A stretch of 64,000 nt of DNA, taken from Hydrogenoanaerobacterium saccharovorans. Lineage in GTDB: Bacteria; Bacillota; Clostridia; Oscillospirales; Ruminococcaceae. Below are positions 52,358-61,023 of the stretch, in pieces. Location of the stretch: NCBI RefSeq assembly GCF_003814745.1, contig NZ_RKRD01000002.1, forward strand, positions 310,001-374,000, read 5' to 3'. Both the position numbers and the translations under genes were made by a program. Position 1 is the first letter of the stretch; each line of letters begins with the position of its first letter. The notes under the pieces were generated by a model. That model ran no database searches. It saw nothing but the letters and a program-made list of their open reading frames with translations, and was not told the DNA's origin.

Positions 52358-54277
52358 ATGCCATTTTTACCACTGAATAAGCAAGAGATGCAGGAACGCG
52401 GATGGGATGACGTCGATTTTGTTTGTGTAACAGGCGATGCGTACGTCGACCACCCCAGTTTCGGCATTGCCATTATCTCGCGCGTGCTGGAGGCTGAGGG
52501 GTTTCGCGTGGGCATGATTGCCCAGCCCGACTACCGCAATGCCAAGTCGTTCGATGTTTACGGCAGACCAAAGTACGGGTATTTTGTCACAGGCGGCAAT
52601 ATCGACAGTATGGTGGCGCACTATACTGCTGCAAAACGCAAGCGCAGTGATGATGCCTACACCCCGGGCGGAAAGGCGGGCAAACGCCCCGACCGAGCCA
52701 CCATAGTCTATTGCAATAAAATCCGTGAGCTTTACCACGATGTGCCAATTATGATTGGCGGTATCGAGGCAAGTTTGCGCCGTTTTGCGCATTACGATTA
52801 TTGGGACGATGCGGTGCGTCCATCTATTTTAATTGATTCCCAAGCGGATATTTTAAGCTTTGGCATGGGCGAAAAGCAAACAGCAGAAATTGCACACCGC
52901 CTTGCCTCAGGTGAGGACGTGCACAGCCTTACAGACATACGCGGTACATGCTATGTTGCAGCCCATGGCACACCGGTAGAAAGTGCGGTGTCGATTGCAT
53001 CGTATGCAAGGGTGAGCACCGATAAAACAGCGTATGCAAAGGCAACAAAGCAGCAAATAGATGAGCAAGATTACGTTTACGGCAAACCCATTGTGCAAAA
53101 GCACGGAGAAGTGGCTGTGGTACAAAACCCGCCTATGGTTGCGCTGAACCAGCAGGAACTGGACAAGGTGTTTTCTTTGCCATTTATGCGGTATTATCAC
53201 CCAAGCTACGAGGCACAGGGCGGGGTTGCGGCAATCGAAGAGGTAGAGTTTTCGATTATGCATAACCGCGGGTGCTTTGGGCACTGCAATTTCTGTTCGA
53301 TTGCGTATCATCAGGGCAGGCATGTAACCTGCCGCAGTACACAATCGGTGCTTAACGAAGCAAAAGCGTTTACAAAAAATCCTCGCTTTAAAGGATATAT
53401 CCACGACGTGGGCGGACCGACTGCAAACTTCCGCCTGCCAAGCTGCAAAAAGCAGGAAAAACTGGGCTTGTGTAAAGACAAAAAGTGCCTTGCGCCCACC
53501 GCCTGCCCCGCTTTACAGGTTGACCACAAAGAATACCTTGAGATGTTGCGCGAGTTGCGTGATATCCCCAAGGTAAAACAGGTGTTTATTCGCTCGGGTA
53601 TCCGCTTCGATTACCTAATGCAGGATAAAAACGATGCTTTTCTCAAAGAGTTGATTACCCATCATGTGAGCGGACAACTGAAAGTTGCCCCTGAGCATTG
53701 CTCTGCACAGGTACTCGATCGTATGGGCAAACCACATATCGAGGCATATAATCAGTTTCAAGAGAAATTTTATCAAATCACCAAACGCATCGGCAAAGAG
53801 CAATATTTGGTGCCATACCTGATGTCGTCGCACCCGGGTTCTACACTCAAAGATGCGGTTCAGTTGGCGCTGTTCCTAAAAAGAAACAACATCCGTCCTG
53901 AACAGGTACAGGATTTCTATCCGACACCCGCGACGGTTTCTACCTGCATGTTCTATACAGGGATAGACCCGTACACCATGAAACCGGTGTACGTGCCCAA
54001 AACATCTGAAGAAAAAGCCATGCAGCGCGCGCTGCTTCAATATTTCCGCCCGGAAAACCGCCGTTTGGTCAAGATTGCGTTACTAAAGGCGGGACGAGCC
54101 GATTTGATTGGCAACGGCAAAGAGTGCCTGATTCCACCCGATAAAGATTTTGTAGAAAAGCAGAAATATATTACTCAGCGTAAAGAATTGGAAAGCAGAG
54201 GTAAACCGAAAAGCAAGAGCCGCTACGCCAAAGGCAAACCCAAGCAACGCCCCAAAGCGAAGCCCGGCAAAGGTTAA
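52358..54277 (+). CDS. YgiQ-family radical SAM protein
   Basis: A 639-residue radical SAM enzyme of the YgiQ type (UPF0313). It has an N-terminal B12-binding-like/SAM_N domain (MQERGWDDVDFVCVTGDAYVDHPSFG), then the cluster motif RGCFGHCNFCS, followed by the C-terminal DUF3362 part (FYPTPATVSTCMFYTG) and a basic tail (GKPKSKSRYAKGKPKQRPKAK). The reaction is not established for this family. AAAGGAG precedes ATG at 52358. Confidence 0.9.
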   Translation: MPFLPLNKQEMQERGWDDVDFVCVTGDAYVDHPSFGIAIISRVLEAEGFRVGMIAQPDYRNAKSFDVYGRPKYGYFVTGGNIDSMVAHYTAAKRKRSDDAYTPGGKAGKRPDRATIVYCNKIRELYHDVPIMIGGIEASLRRFAHYDYWDDAVRPSILIDSQADILSFGMGEKQTAEIAHRLASGEDVHSLTDIRGTCYVAAHGTPVESAVSIASYARVSTDKTAYAKATKQQIDEQDYVYGKPIVQKHGEVAVVQNPPMVALNQQELDKVFSLPFMRYYHPSYEAQGGVAAIEEVEFSIMHNRGCFGHCNFCSIAYHQGRHVTCRSTQSVLNEAKAFTKNPRFKGYIHDVGGPTANFRLPSCKKQEKLGLCKDKKCLAPTACPALQVDHKEYLEMLRELRDIPKVKQVFIRSGIRFDYLMQDKNDAFLKELITHHVSGQLKVAPEHCSAQVLDRMGKPHIEAYNQFQEKFYQITKRIGKEQYLVPYLMSSHPGSTLKDAVQLALFLKRNNIRPEQVQDFYPTPATVSTCMFYTGIDPYTMKPVYVPKTSEEKAMQRALLQYFRPENRRLVKIALLKAGRADLIGNGKECLIPPDKDFVEKQKYITQRKELESRGKPKSKSRYAKGKPKQRPKAKPGKG

Positions 54278-54368
54278 CAGCAAGCTTTAATGAGCAGGGG
54301 TAAAGTGTTTGATACATAAAACGCTTTGCCCTGTTTGTTTTCACCATAAAAACAGAAAGGATTTTTAA

Positions 54369-55310
54369 ATGGCAAGATACAGAAGACCGCAGGGAATCAA
54401 TTGGGGGTTTACGGTGGTGGTATCGCTGCTGCTGGCAGCGGGTATTCTTATTTCGTTTGCAGACACCCTGAATTTTGATTTTATCCCAACCTGGGATGAA
54501 ATATTTGAAGAAACGGAACTCGCTGACCCTGTTTTTACCTCGGCAGATGCATCGGTACATATCATTGATGTAGGGCAAGGGGACAGTATACTTATTAAAA
54601 CACCCGAGCATAATATACTTATTGATGCAGGCGAACGCGAAAGCGGCGCACAAATAGCAAGCTACCTGCAAAGCCAAAATGCTGCAGAGCTTGATTATAT
54701 TATTGCAACTCACCCGCATGCCGACCATATTGGCGGAATGGGTTATATAATAGAGCAGATGGATGTAAAGAACGTGATTGCGCCCAAAGTACCCAACAGC
54801 ATCACACCTACAAGCAAGGCGTATAAAAATATGCTCACTGCAATCCAAGAAAAAGGGCTGAAAATCAAGCAGCCAAAAGCAGGCGATGTATATGATTTGG
54901 AAGATGGTGCTCAGTTTACCATTTTAGGCCCAACCGAGCCGAGCACCGAGATGAACAACAACTCTGTAGTGATAAAATTTGAATACGGCGATACCTCTTT
55001 TGTGCTCACAGGTGACTGCGAAAAAGATATGGAGGACGAAATACTTGCTTCCGGCGCCGACGTAGCAGCGGACGTGCTCAAGGCTGGACACCATGGCAGC
55101 AATACAAGCACGAGCGAGGCGTGGCTGAACGCGGTAAGCCCTTCTTATGCAGCAATCTCTTGCGGCAAAGACAATACCTATGGGCACCCGCACAAAGAAA
55201 TTTTGGAGCGATTGAAACAAGCAGGTGTTGCTGTTTACCGCACCGACCTTGCAGGCACCGTTATTTTTGAAACAGACGGTACTGCAATTCAGGTAAAAAC
55301 CAAAAAATAA
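54369..55310 (+). CDS. ComEC-like metallo-beta-lactamase-fold hydrolase
   Basis: A 313-residue protein with an N-terminal membrane or signal segment (FTVVVSLLLAAGILISFA), so the hydrolase domain is outside the membrane. It has VGQGDSILIKTP, metal motif THPHADHIGG, LTGDCEKDME and GHHGSNTSTS, as in the C-terminal domain of ComEC/Rec2, which degrades a DNA strand during uptake. The channel domain is absent. The DUF3006 gene follows 12 bases later, a very common pairing. Confidence 0.87.
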   Translation: MARYRRPQGINWGFTVVVSLLLAAGILISFADTLNFDFIPTWDEIFEETELADPVFTSADASVHIIDVGQGDSILIKTPEHNILIDAGERESGAQIASYLQSQNAAELDYIIATHPHADHIGGMGYIIEQMDVKNVIAPKVPNSITPTSKAYKNMLTAIQEKGLKIKQPKAGDVYDLEDGAQFTILGPTEPSTEMNNNSVVIKFEYGDTSFVLTGDCEKDMEDEILASGADVAADVLKAGHHGSNTSTSEAWLNAVSPSYAAISCGKDNTYGHPHKEILERLKQAGVAVYRTDLAGTVIFETDGTAIQVKTKK

Positions 55311-55322
55311 GGGGTGGATTGT

Positions 55323-55544
55323 ATGATACATCTTTCGATAGACCGCTTTGAAGGTGATTACGCGGTATGCGAAAACAGCGGCGGCGAAATGTCGGATATT
55401 CTCATCTGTCTGCTGCCCAAAGGCATAAAAGAGGGTGATATCGTCGCTTTGCATGATGACGGGCATTATGAATTTGATATTGCAGAAACCGAGCGCCGCC
55501 GCAAAGAAATTATAGATTTACAGAACAAGCTGTTTGAAGAATAA
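55323..55544 (+). CDS. DUF3006 domain protein
   Basis: A 73-residue small beta protein (LSIDRFEGDYAVCENSGG, LLPKGIKEGDIVALHDDG, RRKEIIDLQNKLF). The start at ATG 55323 fits AAGGGGTGG upstream; a GTG three codons earlier is in frame. DUF3006 proteins accompany ComEC-like hydrolases, as here. Function unknown. Confidence 0.82.
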   Translation: MIHLSIDRFEGDYAVCENSGGEMSDILICLLPKGIKEGDIVALHDDGHYEFDIAETERRRKEIIDLQNKLFEE

Positions 55545-55578
55545 AAAACGAGCTGCACAGTTTGTGCGGCTCGTTTTT
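55544..55578. terminator. Bidirectional hairpin terminator
   Basis: AAAAACGAGCTGCACA-GTT-TGTGCGGCTCGTTTTT (one wobble) between the converging DUF3006 and HD-domain genes. Confidence 0.85.
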
Positions 55579-55579
55579 A

Positions 55580-56245
55580 TCACAAAACATCTAACCCGTT
55601 GATGATTAATTTAAATTTCAGTTTCAAATAATCGGCAGCGCGGCGGCAAAGCAGCATACGGTTGAGAAAAATCTCGAAATAGTTCATCACAGGGCAAATT
55701 TCCGGGTCAATCGTAAGGTCAAGAATTACAGCGGTGTTGTCGTCGGATAAGTTCAAATCTGAACGTTCTACAGCGTAATTCACCCGGTCGTGAATATCAA
55801 AGGTTGCAATATCGCGGTTGCGCACGCGGCTGCGGCGCACATCGCATTTGTCTGCCAGTATCAGCGCGGCGGCAACGGCATTTACAGGCACCGCGGTGCT
55901 TTCGTCATGGTTGCCGATCGCAGTGATAACCGTCGAGATTTCGTCGGCAGGCATACCCATTTGGTCGAGGATACGAAACGCCATAATGGCTCCGCTTTGT
56001 GCATGGTCTTCACGATTGATGACATTGCCGATGTCGTGCATGTAAGCGGATATCTGCGCAAGTTCGCAGATGCGCTGCCCATAACCGAGTGCATCCAATA
56101 GCTCGTATGCCTGCTGCGCACATTTGCTTACGTGGGCAAAAGAGTGTTCGGTATAGCCCATAGTAATCAGGGTTTCGTCGGCACGTTTAATATAAATGCG
56201 TATGGCTTCATTTGCCTTCACATCTTCGAATGTTACTCGTGACAT
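55580..56245 (-). CDS. HD-domain phosphohydrolase
   Basis: A 221-residue metal-dependent phosphohydrolase. The HD ligands are H in TEHSFAHVSKC, HD in AYMHDIGNVINREDHAQSGA, and the later HDES and DKCDVRRSRVRNRD. The substrate is unknown; small HD proteins of this form may act on nucleotides. It is transcribed alone. Confidence 0.82.
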   Translation of the reverse strand: MSRVTFEDVKANEAIRIYIKRADETLITMGYTEHSFAHVSKCAQQAYELLDALGYGQRICELAQISAYMHDIGNVINREDHAQSGAIMAFRILDQMGMPADEISTVITAIGNHDESTAVPVNAVAAALILADKCDVRRSRVRNRDIATFDIHDRVNYAVERSDLNLSDDNTAVILDLTIDPEICPVMNYFEIFLNRMLLCRRAADYLKLKFKLIINGLDVL

Positions 56246-56643
56246 AAGGTTGCCTCCGTTTCGAATATCGGTTATTTTCTATTATACTTGGTTTTAGGTA
56301 AAAATATCAAATCAATCTTGTAAAACTTTTGTAATACAAAACTGCAATCAAATCATTGATTTCATTGCAGTACGCCCAGCTTTGCAGTATTGCATTTTGG
56401 CAAGCACAAAATCCGTCTTATGCAAACTCCTACACACTTTGTGCTATAAAAATAGTTTCAATATTTTTATAGGAGTTAAGTATAAGATGTGTACTTTGAT
56501 GCTTGCCTGTTGCACATTTATGGATTTTAGTTGCAAAATTGAAATATCGGTTGACAACGAATATGAGAAAAGAATATACTGAAATCAGAGAGAACAGATA
56601 ATAAACAACTTGATGAATAATATGGATAATTTGGAACACAATT
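56246..56643. other. Spacer between HD-domain and galE genes
   Basis: AT-rich and without a supported gene. It holds an inverted repeat CTGCAAT/ATTGCAG at about 56342-56370 and a TATAGGAGTTAAG stretch at 56470 that resembles a ribosome binding site, but the frame after it (ATGTGTACTTTGATGC) is only 31 codons. CGGTTATTTTCTATTATAC near 56266 recalls the end of the MITE-like repeat. Confidence 0.4.
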
Positions 56644-56673
56644 GTGCAAATGAGATTAAAGGGGGATGTCTTT

Positions 56674-57681
56674 ATGGCAATTTTAGTAACAGGCGGTGCA
56701 GGCTTTATTGGAAGCCATACTGTAGTAGAACTGTTGGAGCAGGGCAAAGAGGTAGTTATTGCCGATAACTTCATCAACTCAAAACCCGAAGCGCTCAACA
56801 GAATCCGCAAAATTACAGGTAAAGACTTTAAATTCTACGAAGTGGATATGCTGGACAAACAGGGCCTGAATAAAATATTCGATGAAAACAACATTGAGGC
56901 AGTCATCCATTTTGCAGCACTCAAAGCAGTGGGCGAAAGTGTATCGCAGCCACTGCGCTATTACTATAATAATCTTACGGGTACTTTGGTGCTGTGTGGG
57001 GTAATGGCAGAGTATGGCTGCAAAAAAATTGTGTTTTCTTCTTCGGCAACTGTGTATGGAATGCACAACCAAGTGCCATTTGTTGAAACAATGCCCACTT
57101 CGGCAACCAATCCTTACGGTTACACTAAGGTAATGAACGAGCAAATTCTTACCGACCTATACACCGCCGATAACGAGTGGAGTGTGGTGCTGCTGCGCTA
57201 CTTTAACCCCATCGGTGCGCACGAAAGCGGGCTGATTGGCGAAGATCCGAACGGGATTCCGAACAATTTGCTGCCATACATCGCACAGGTTGCCGCGGGC
57301 AAACTGAAAGCGCTAAGTGTTTATGGTAATGATTACGATACGCCCGATGGTACCGGTGTACGCGACTATATCCACGTGGTAGACCTTGCAAGAGGGCACC
57401 TGAAAGCACTGAACAAATTAGACAGCGACAAAGGTGTAAACATTTATAACCTCGGTACAGGCAAAGGCTACAGTGTGCTGGATGTTGTAAATGCGTTTAA
57501 AAAAGCAAGCGGAAAAGATGTACCCTACAACATTGTGCCACGTCGCCCCGGTGATATTGCAAACTGCTATGCAGACAGCAGCAAAGCAAAACGTGAACTG
57601 GGCTGGCAAGCAGAGTATGACATTGACCGTATGTGCCTTGATTCTTGGAATTTTACCAAAAATAACCCCAACGGGTTGTAA
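56674..57681 (+). CDS. galE: UDP-glucose 4-epimerase
   Basis: A 335-residue short-chain dehydrogenase of the GalE type. The start at ATG 56674 has AAAGGGGG upstream; the open frame begins 10 codons earlier. It has NAD motif GGAGFIGSH, SSSATVYG (catalytic Ser), Y-G-Y-T-K (catalytic Tyr/Lys) and LLRYFNPIGAHESG. It interconverts UDP-glucose and UDP-galactose for surface polysaccharides or galactose use. Monocistronic. Confidence 0.95.
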   Translation: MAILVTGGAGFIGSHTVVELLEQGKEVVIADNFINSKPEALNRIRKITGKDFKFYEVDMLDKQGLNKIFDENNIEAVIHFAALKAVGESVSQPLRYYYNNLTGTLVLCGVMAEYGCKKIVFSSSATVYGMHNQVPFVETMPTSATNPYGYTKVMNEQILTDLYTADNEWSVVLLRYFNPIGAHESGLIGEDPNGIPNNLLPYIAQVAAGKLKALSVYGNDYDTPDGTGVRDYIHVVDLARGHLKALNKLDSDKGVNIYNLGTGKGYSVLDVVNAFKKASGKDVPYNIVPRRPGDIANCYADSSKAKRELGWQAEYDIDRMCLDSWNFTKNNPNGL

Positions 57682-57717
57682 ATATTAATTTGCTTTCTTC
57701 ATTTTTTCATTTTCATA

Positions 57718-57757
57718 AAGCAGGGGTCGTGTGACGGACAACACACGACCCCTGCTT
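57718..57757. terminator. Bidirectional hairpin terminator
   Basis: AAGCAGGGGTCGTGTG-ACGGACAA-CACACGACCCCTGCTT, a perfect 16-bp stem between galE and the converging trmB gene. Confidence 0.9.
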
Positions 57758-57777
57758 TACTTTTTCGTAATCTAGCT

Positions 57778-58443
57778 TTACTGTTTATTATGAATAGCAA
57801 TTAAAAATTTAATGGGAATACCTTGTTCAGAGAACATTTTCTCATGTTCGGTTGGTAAACTGCCCTCAAAACCGCTGTTGAGCAGGTCACGCGTCATATA
57901 CCGAACGCTAAAACCGCATTCATCCAAATACCCAAGTGTATCATTAAAAAGCCCGTCATCATCGGTTTTAAACCAAAGCTCGGCACCGTCTACCAAAAAG
58001 CGCTTGTAAGTATTTAACTGGCGGGGATGGGTAAGGCGCTTTTTTTGCTGTGTAATTTTGGGCCATGGGTTACAGAAGTTGATGTAAATACGGTGAATTT
58101 GATCCACGTCATCTTCCAGCATCAAAAAAAGGCGTTCAATGTCTTGTGTCATAAGCCTGATATTATCCACTTCACGGCATGCCGCGGCATATTCACGTTC
58201 AATGTTGCGCTTGGCAAGCCCAAGCATTGCATCAATCAAATCCACTGCAAGGTAGTTGTGTTCATAATCGCTTACTGCAAGTTTTGAGATAAAACCGCCC
58301 TTACCGCAGCCAAGTTCCATAAAAATGGGTTTGTCGTTGCCAAACCATTCGCGCCATTTGCCGCGGTGTTCGCTGGGGTGTTCAGTATAAAACGGACAAG
58401 CGTCCAGTTCGGGTTTTACCCATGGTTTTCTACGTATACGCAT
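57778..58443 (-). CDS. trmB: tRNA (guanine-N7)-methyltransferase
   Basis: A 221-residue TrmB enzyme that makes m7G46 in tRNA. The start at 58443 (MRIRRKPWVKPEL) has AGGAGC upstream; the longer open frame is unsupported. Motifs: FMELGCGKGGFISKLA (SAM), INFCNPWPKITQQKKRLTHPR (family signature) and FKTDDDGLF. It may be co-transcribed with the upstream metallophosphoesterase gene, 104 bases away. Confidence 0.95.
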   Translation of the reverse strand: MRIRRKPWVKPELDACPFYTEHPSEHRGKWREWFGNDKPIFMELGCGKGGFISKLAVSDYEHNYLAVDLIDAMLGLAKRNIEREYAAACREVDNIRLMTQDIERLFLMLEDDVDQIHRIYINFCNPWPKITQQKKRLTHPRQLNTYKRFLVDGAELWFKTDDDGLFNDTLGYLDECGFSVRYMTRDLLNSGFEGSLPTEHEKMFSEQGIPIKFLIAIHNKQ

Positions 58444-58547
58444 AAATCTTGCTCCTGTTAAAAGAATTGCCCTTAAGTGCAGTACACCCAAGCTGATGAA
58501 TAAGTAATGCTTTTTGCAAAGCGGTTGGTTGGTTGGTTTACAGTGCA

Positions 58548-59204
58548 CTAATCGAGCGGGAGAACCTCTTTAAAGACGCCCACATATTTTGGGGGAATCA
58601 CCTTATCGATGTGCTGGCAGCCGAAAAACCACTTTTTAAACTGAATAATTTTAGCTGCCTCATTCAAAAACGCATAAAGGTGGTTGTAAATGTTGTTATC
58701 CATATTTAAAAAGTCTTTTACCACACCGGTGCAGTCGTGGGTGATGACGTAGTCCACTGCGTAATCCACCTTTTGCAGGTTGTGGTTTGCCTCATATAGG
58801 TCTTCTATGCTGGGCAGACAGTCTGCTATATTGGTATTTTCAGAGTCAAGTTCGGTATTTTCGCCGCCGCCCAGTGCAAATATGGTTTTTCCGTCGATGT
58901 TGTAAACCTGTCCGCGCATTAGGTGGAACAGCCTGCCCGAGATATTGTGCACTTTACCGCCGTTCCACTGCGAAACCTCATAATTTTGCAACAAAGTGTG
59001 GTTTTCATGAACACCGTCGATAAACGCCACGTTATATTTGCGCTTTCCAAGCTTTTTAAGTACGCGCTGTTCAGCCTTGCTGCCGTTCCAAACAAACCCA
59101 AAGTCCCCGCATACAATCAAGGTATCGCCCTTGCGGAGCTTTTTTAAGGCAGGCGATTTAAACCGCTGCAGCTCCCCATGCATATCTCCTGTAACGTATA
59201 CCAT
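58548..59204 (-). CDS. Metallophosphoesterase
   Basis: A 218-residue calcineurin-type phosphoesterase. Metal motifs: TGDMHGE at the start, VCGDFGFVWNG, DGVHENH and THDCTG. Substrate unknown; small stand-alone proteins of this type are often nucleotide or protein phosphatases. Confidence 0.85.
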   Translation of the reverse strand: MVYVTGDMHGELQRFKSPALKKLRKGDTLIVCGDFGFVWNGSKAEQRVLKKLGKRKYNVAFIDGVHENHTLLQNYEVSQWNGGKVHNISGRLFHLMRGQVYNIDGKTIFALGGGENTELDSENTNIADCLPSIEDLYEANHNLQKVDYAVDYVITHDCTGVVKDFLNMDNNIYNHLYAFLNEAAKIIQFKKWFFGCQHIDKVIPPKYVGVFKEVLPLD

Positions 59205-59428
59205 TTTATGTCCTCCTTGAAAACGTCCCTACTGCTTACGGTGCAGTATCTGCGGGCGGAAAAACACCCGCCAAATTGTAAACAAACTTTGTTAACCTTT
59301 TTATTTAAACAAATATCTGTTATAATAAATAATTGACAACCATTTAATCATAAAAATTGCAGCTTATGATTCATCTGCTGATTTAACCCGTGCTCATAAG
59401 GGCAGGCTAAAGGCAAAGTGGTAAAATC
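59205..59428. other. Spacer left of the second MITE-like repeat
   Basis: Divergent region between the metallophosphoesterase and dacF genes. No ORF with start signals was seen. A TTGTAAAC and TTGACAACC near 59276-59340 may be promoter parts. Confidence 0.35.
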
Positions 59429-59614
59429 ATAATAACCGCTCTGTAGCTATTATAGCACAAATACGAAGTGTTTTGATATCATTGGCGACGTGCAGCTTTG
59501 CCGGTAGGCAAATTTTGCACCGCATTTAAAATAAATAGAATAACCGCACATCAATTTAGCAAATCATATGTATCCAATGAAAAAATATAATTCTCCATAC
59601 TCTGCGGTTATTAT
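59429..59614. repeat. MITE-like palindromic repeat, copy 2
   Basis: Perfect terminal inverted repeat ATAATAACCGC (59429-59439) / GCGGTTATTAT (59604-59614). The core TTTTGATATCATTGGC and hairpin GTGCA-GC-TTTGCC-GGTA-GGCAAA-TTT-TGCAC match copy 1 at 47088-47211. It ends 25 bases before the dacF start and may carry or affect its promoter. Confidence 0.7.
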
Positions 59615-59638
59615 ATCATAAACTAGGAGCAACTGTAT

Positions 59639-60967
59639 ATGCGCAAACTAACTTTTTTCCTCTCTATGCTGTTGGCTATCGTCTTTTGCACCAATGCGTT
59701 TTCGGTATCGGCAGCATACACTCCGCCGTTCGACGTTAAAGCAGAGGCAGCTTATTTGGTCAACCTCAACACAGGCGATGTTATTTACGAAAAAAATGCA
59801 GACAAAAAAATGTACCCGGCATCGCTTACAAAACTGATGACAAGTATTTTGGCTTTTGAGATGGTAAAAGACCTGGACAACACCACCGTTACCGCAAAAG
59901 CCTATATCTATGATGAGTTTTACGGCAAAAATGTTTCAACCGGTGATATCCGCAGGGGTGAAACGATGACGATGCGGCAGCTTCTTTATGCTATGCTGAT
60001 GCAGAGCGCAAATGAGGCGGCAAGCATTGTTGCAGATTACCTCGGTGACGGAAGCATTGCCTATTTTGCCGAAATGATGACCAAACGTGCAAAGGAACTG
60101 GGCTGTATCGGCACCAATTTTACCAACCCCCATGGTTTGTTTGATGAAAACAACTATACCACGGCAAAAGATATGTACCTGATTGCCAAGCATGCAATCA
60201 GCATACCGGGCTTTCTCGAAATTGCATCTACCACGCATTACGAGGTCGGCTCTACCAATATCCACGATTCGCTGGCATGGAACACCACAAATAAAATGAT
60301 GGTGAAAGGTACAGAATATTACTATTCACCAGTAAAAGGGTTAAAAACGGGTACGTTGGATGAATCGGGTAAGTGCTTTGTGTCCACTGCATCGCTGGAT
60401 GGTTTTGATTACCTTTGTGTAGTGATGGGCGCCCCTATCTTGGATGATGAAAACGGGAAAGAAATCGGCAACAATGCATTTGCCGATACCAAAGCATTGT
60501 ATCAATGGGCATTTGATACATTCAGTATAAAAACATTGATGGAAAAAGGCAGTGACATTACCGAAGTGCCCCTGCGGCTTGCAAAAGATACAGACCATAT
60601 GAAGCTTGCAAGCAGTGGGCGATTTTCTGCACTGGTGCCTGACGAAATTGAGCCCACCAGCGTAGTGATGGAGTACGACCTTCCTGAGTATATCACGGCA
60701 CCGGTTAAAAAAGGTGACGAAATTGGTAAGGTAAGGCTGATTCTTGCAGGCGAGCAAATTGGAGAAGTCCCTTTGGTTGCTACCTCGAATGCCGAGCGAA
60801 GCCAGGTGTTGTATCTGTTGGACCAGGCGGAAAATATCCTAATGTCGTTCTGGTTTAAGTTTGGTTTAATTTTTGTTATTACATTTGCAGTGTTGTACAT
60901 TATTTTAATGGTTGTGCGTAACCGCAATTTGCGGCGCAACCGATTAACCCGTACCAGAAAATTCTAA
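59639..60967 (+). CDS. dacF: D-alanyl-D-alanine carboxypeptidase (DacF/PBP5 family)
   Basis: A 442-residue exported peptidoglycan enzyme. AGGAGCAACTGTAT precedes ATG at 59639. It has a signal peptide (LTFFLSMLLAIVFCTNAFSVSA), catalytic SLTKL (S-x-x-K), SANEAA (S-x-N) and KTGTLDESGKC (K-T-G), the C-terminal PBP5-type beta domain, and a TM helix near the end (LIFVITFAVLYIILMVV) followed by a basic tail. It trims the terminal D-Ala of pentapeptides and limits cross-linking. Confidence 0.94.
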   Translation: MRKLTFFLSMLLAIVFCTNAFSVSAAYTPPFDVKAEAAYLVNLNTGDVIYEKNADKKMYPASLTKLMTSILAFEMVKDLDNTTVTAKAYIYDEFYGKNVSTGDIRRGETMTMRQLLYAMLMQSANEAASIVADYLGDGSIAYFAEMMTKRAKELGCIGTNFTNPHGLFDENNYTTAKDMYLIAKHAISIPGFLEIASTTHYEVGSTNIHDSLAWNTTNKMMVKGTEYYYSPVKGLKTGTLDESGKCFVSTASLDGFDYLCVVMGAPILDDENGKEIGNNAFADTKALYQWAFDTFSIKTLMEKGSDITEVPLRLAKDTDHMKLASSGRFSALVPDEIEPTSVVMEYDLPEYITAPVKKGDEIGKVRLILAGEQIGEVPLVATSNAERSQVLYLLDQAENILMSFWFKFGLIFVITFAVLYIILMVVRNRNLRRNRLTRTRKF

Positions 60968-60982
60968 GCATTCTATCGCAAA

Positions 60983-61014
60983 AAAAGGCTCCCTTCCTAG
61001 GAAGGGAGCCTTTT
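60983..61014. terminator. Bidirectional hairpin terminator
   Basis: AAAAGGCTCCCTTC-CTAG-GAAGGGAGCCTTTT between dacF and the converging surface protein gene. Confidence 0.9.
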
Positions 61015-61023
61015 GACATAGTA

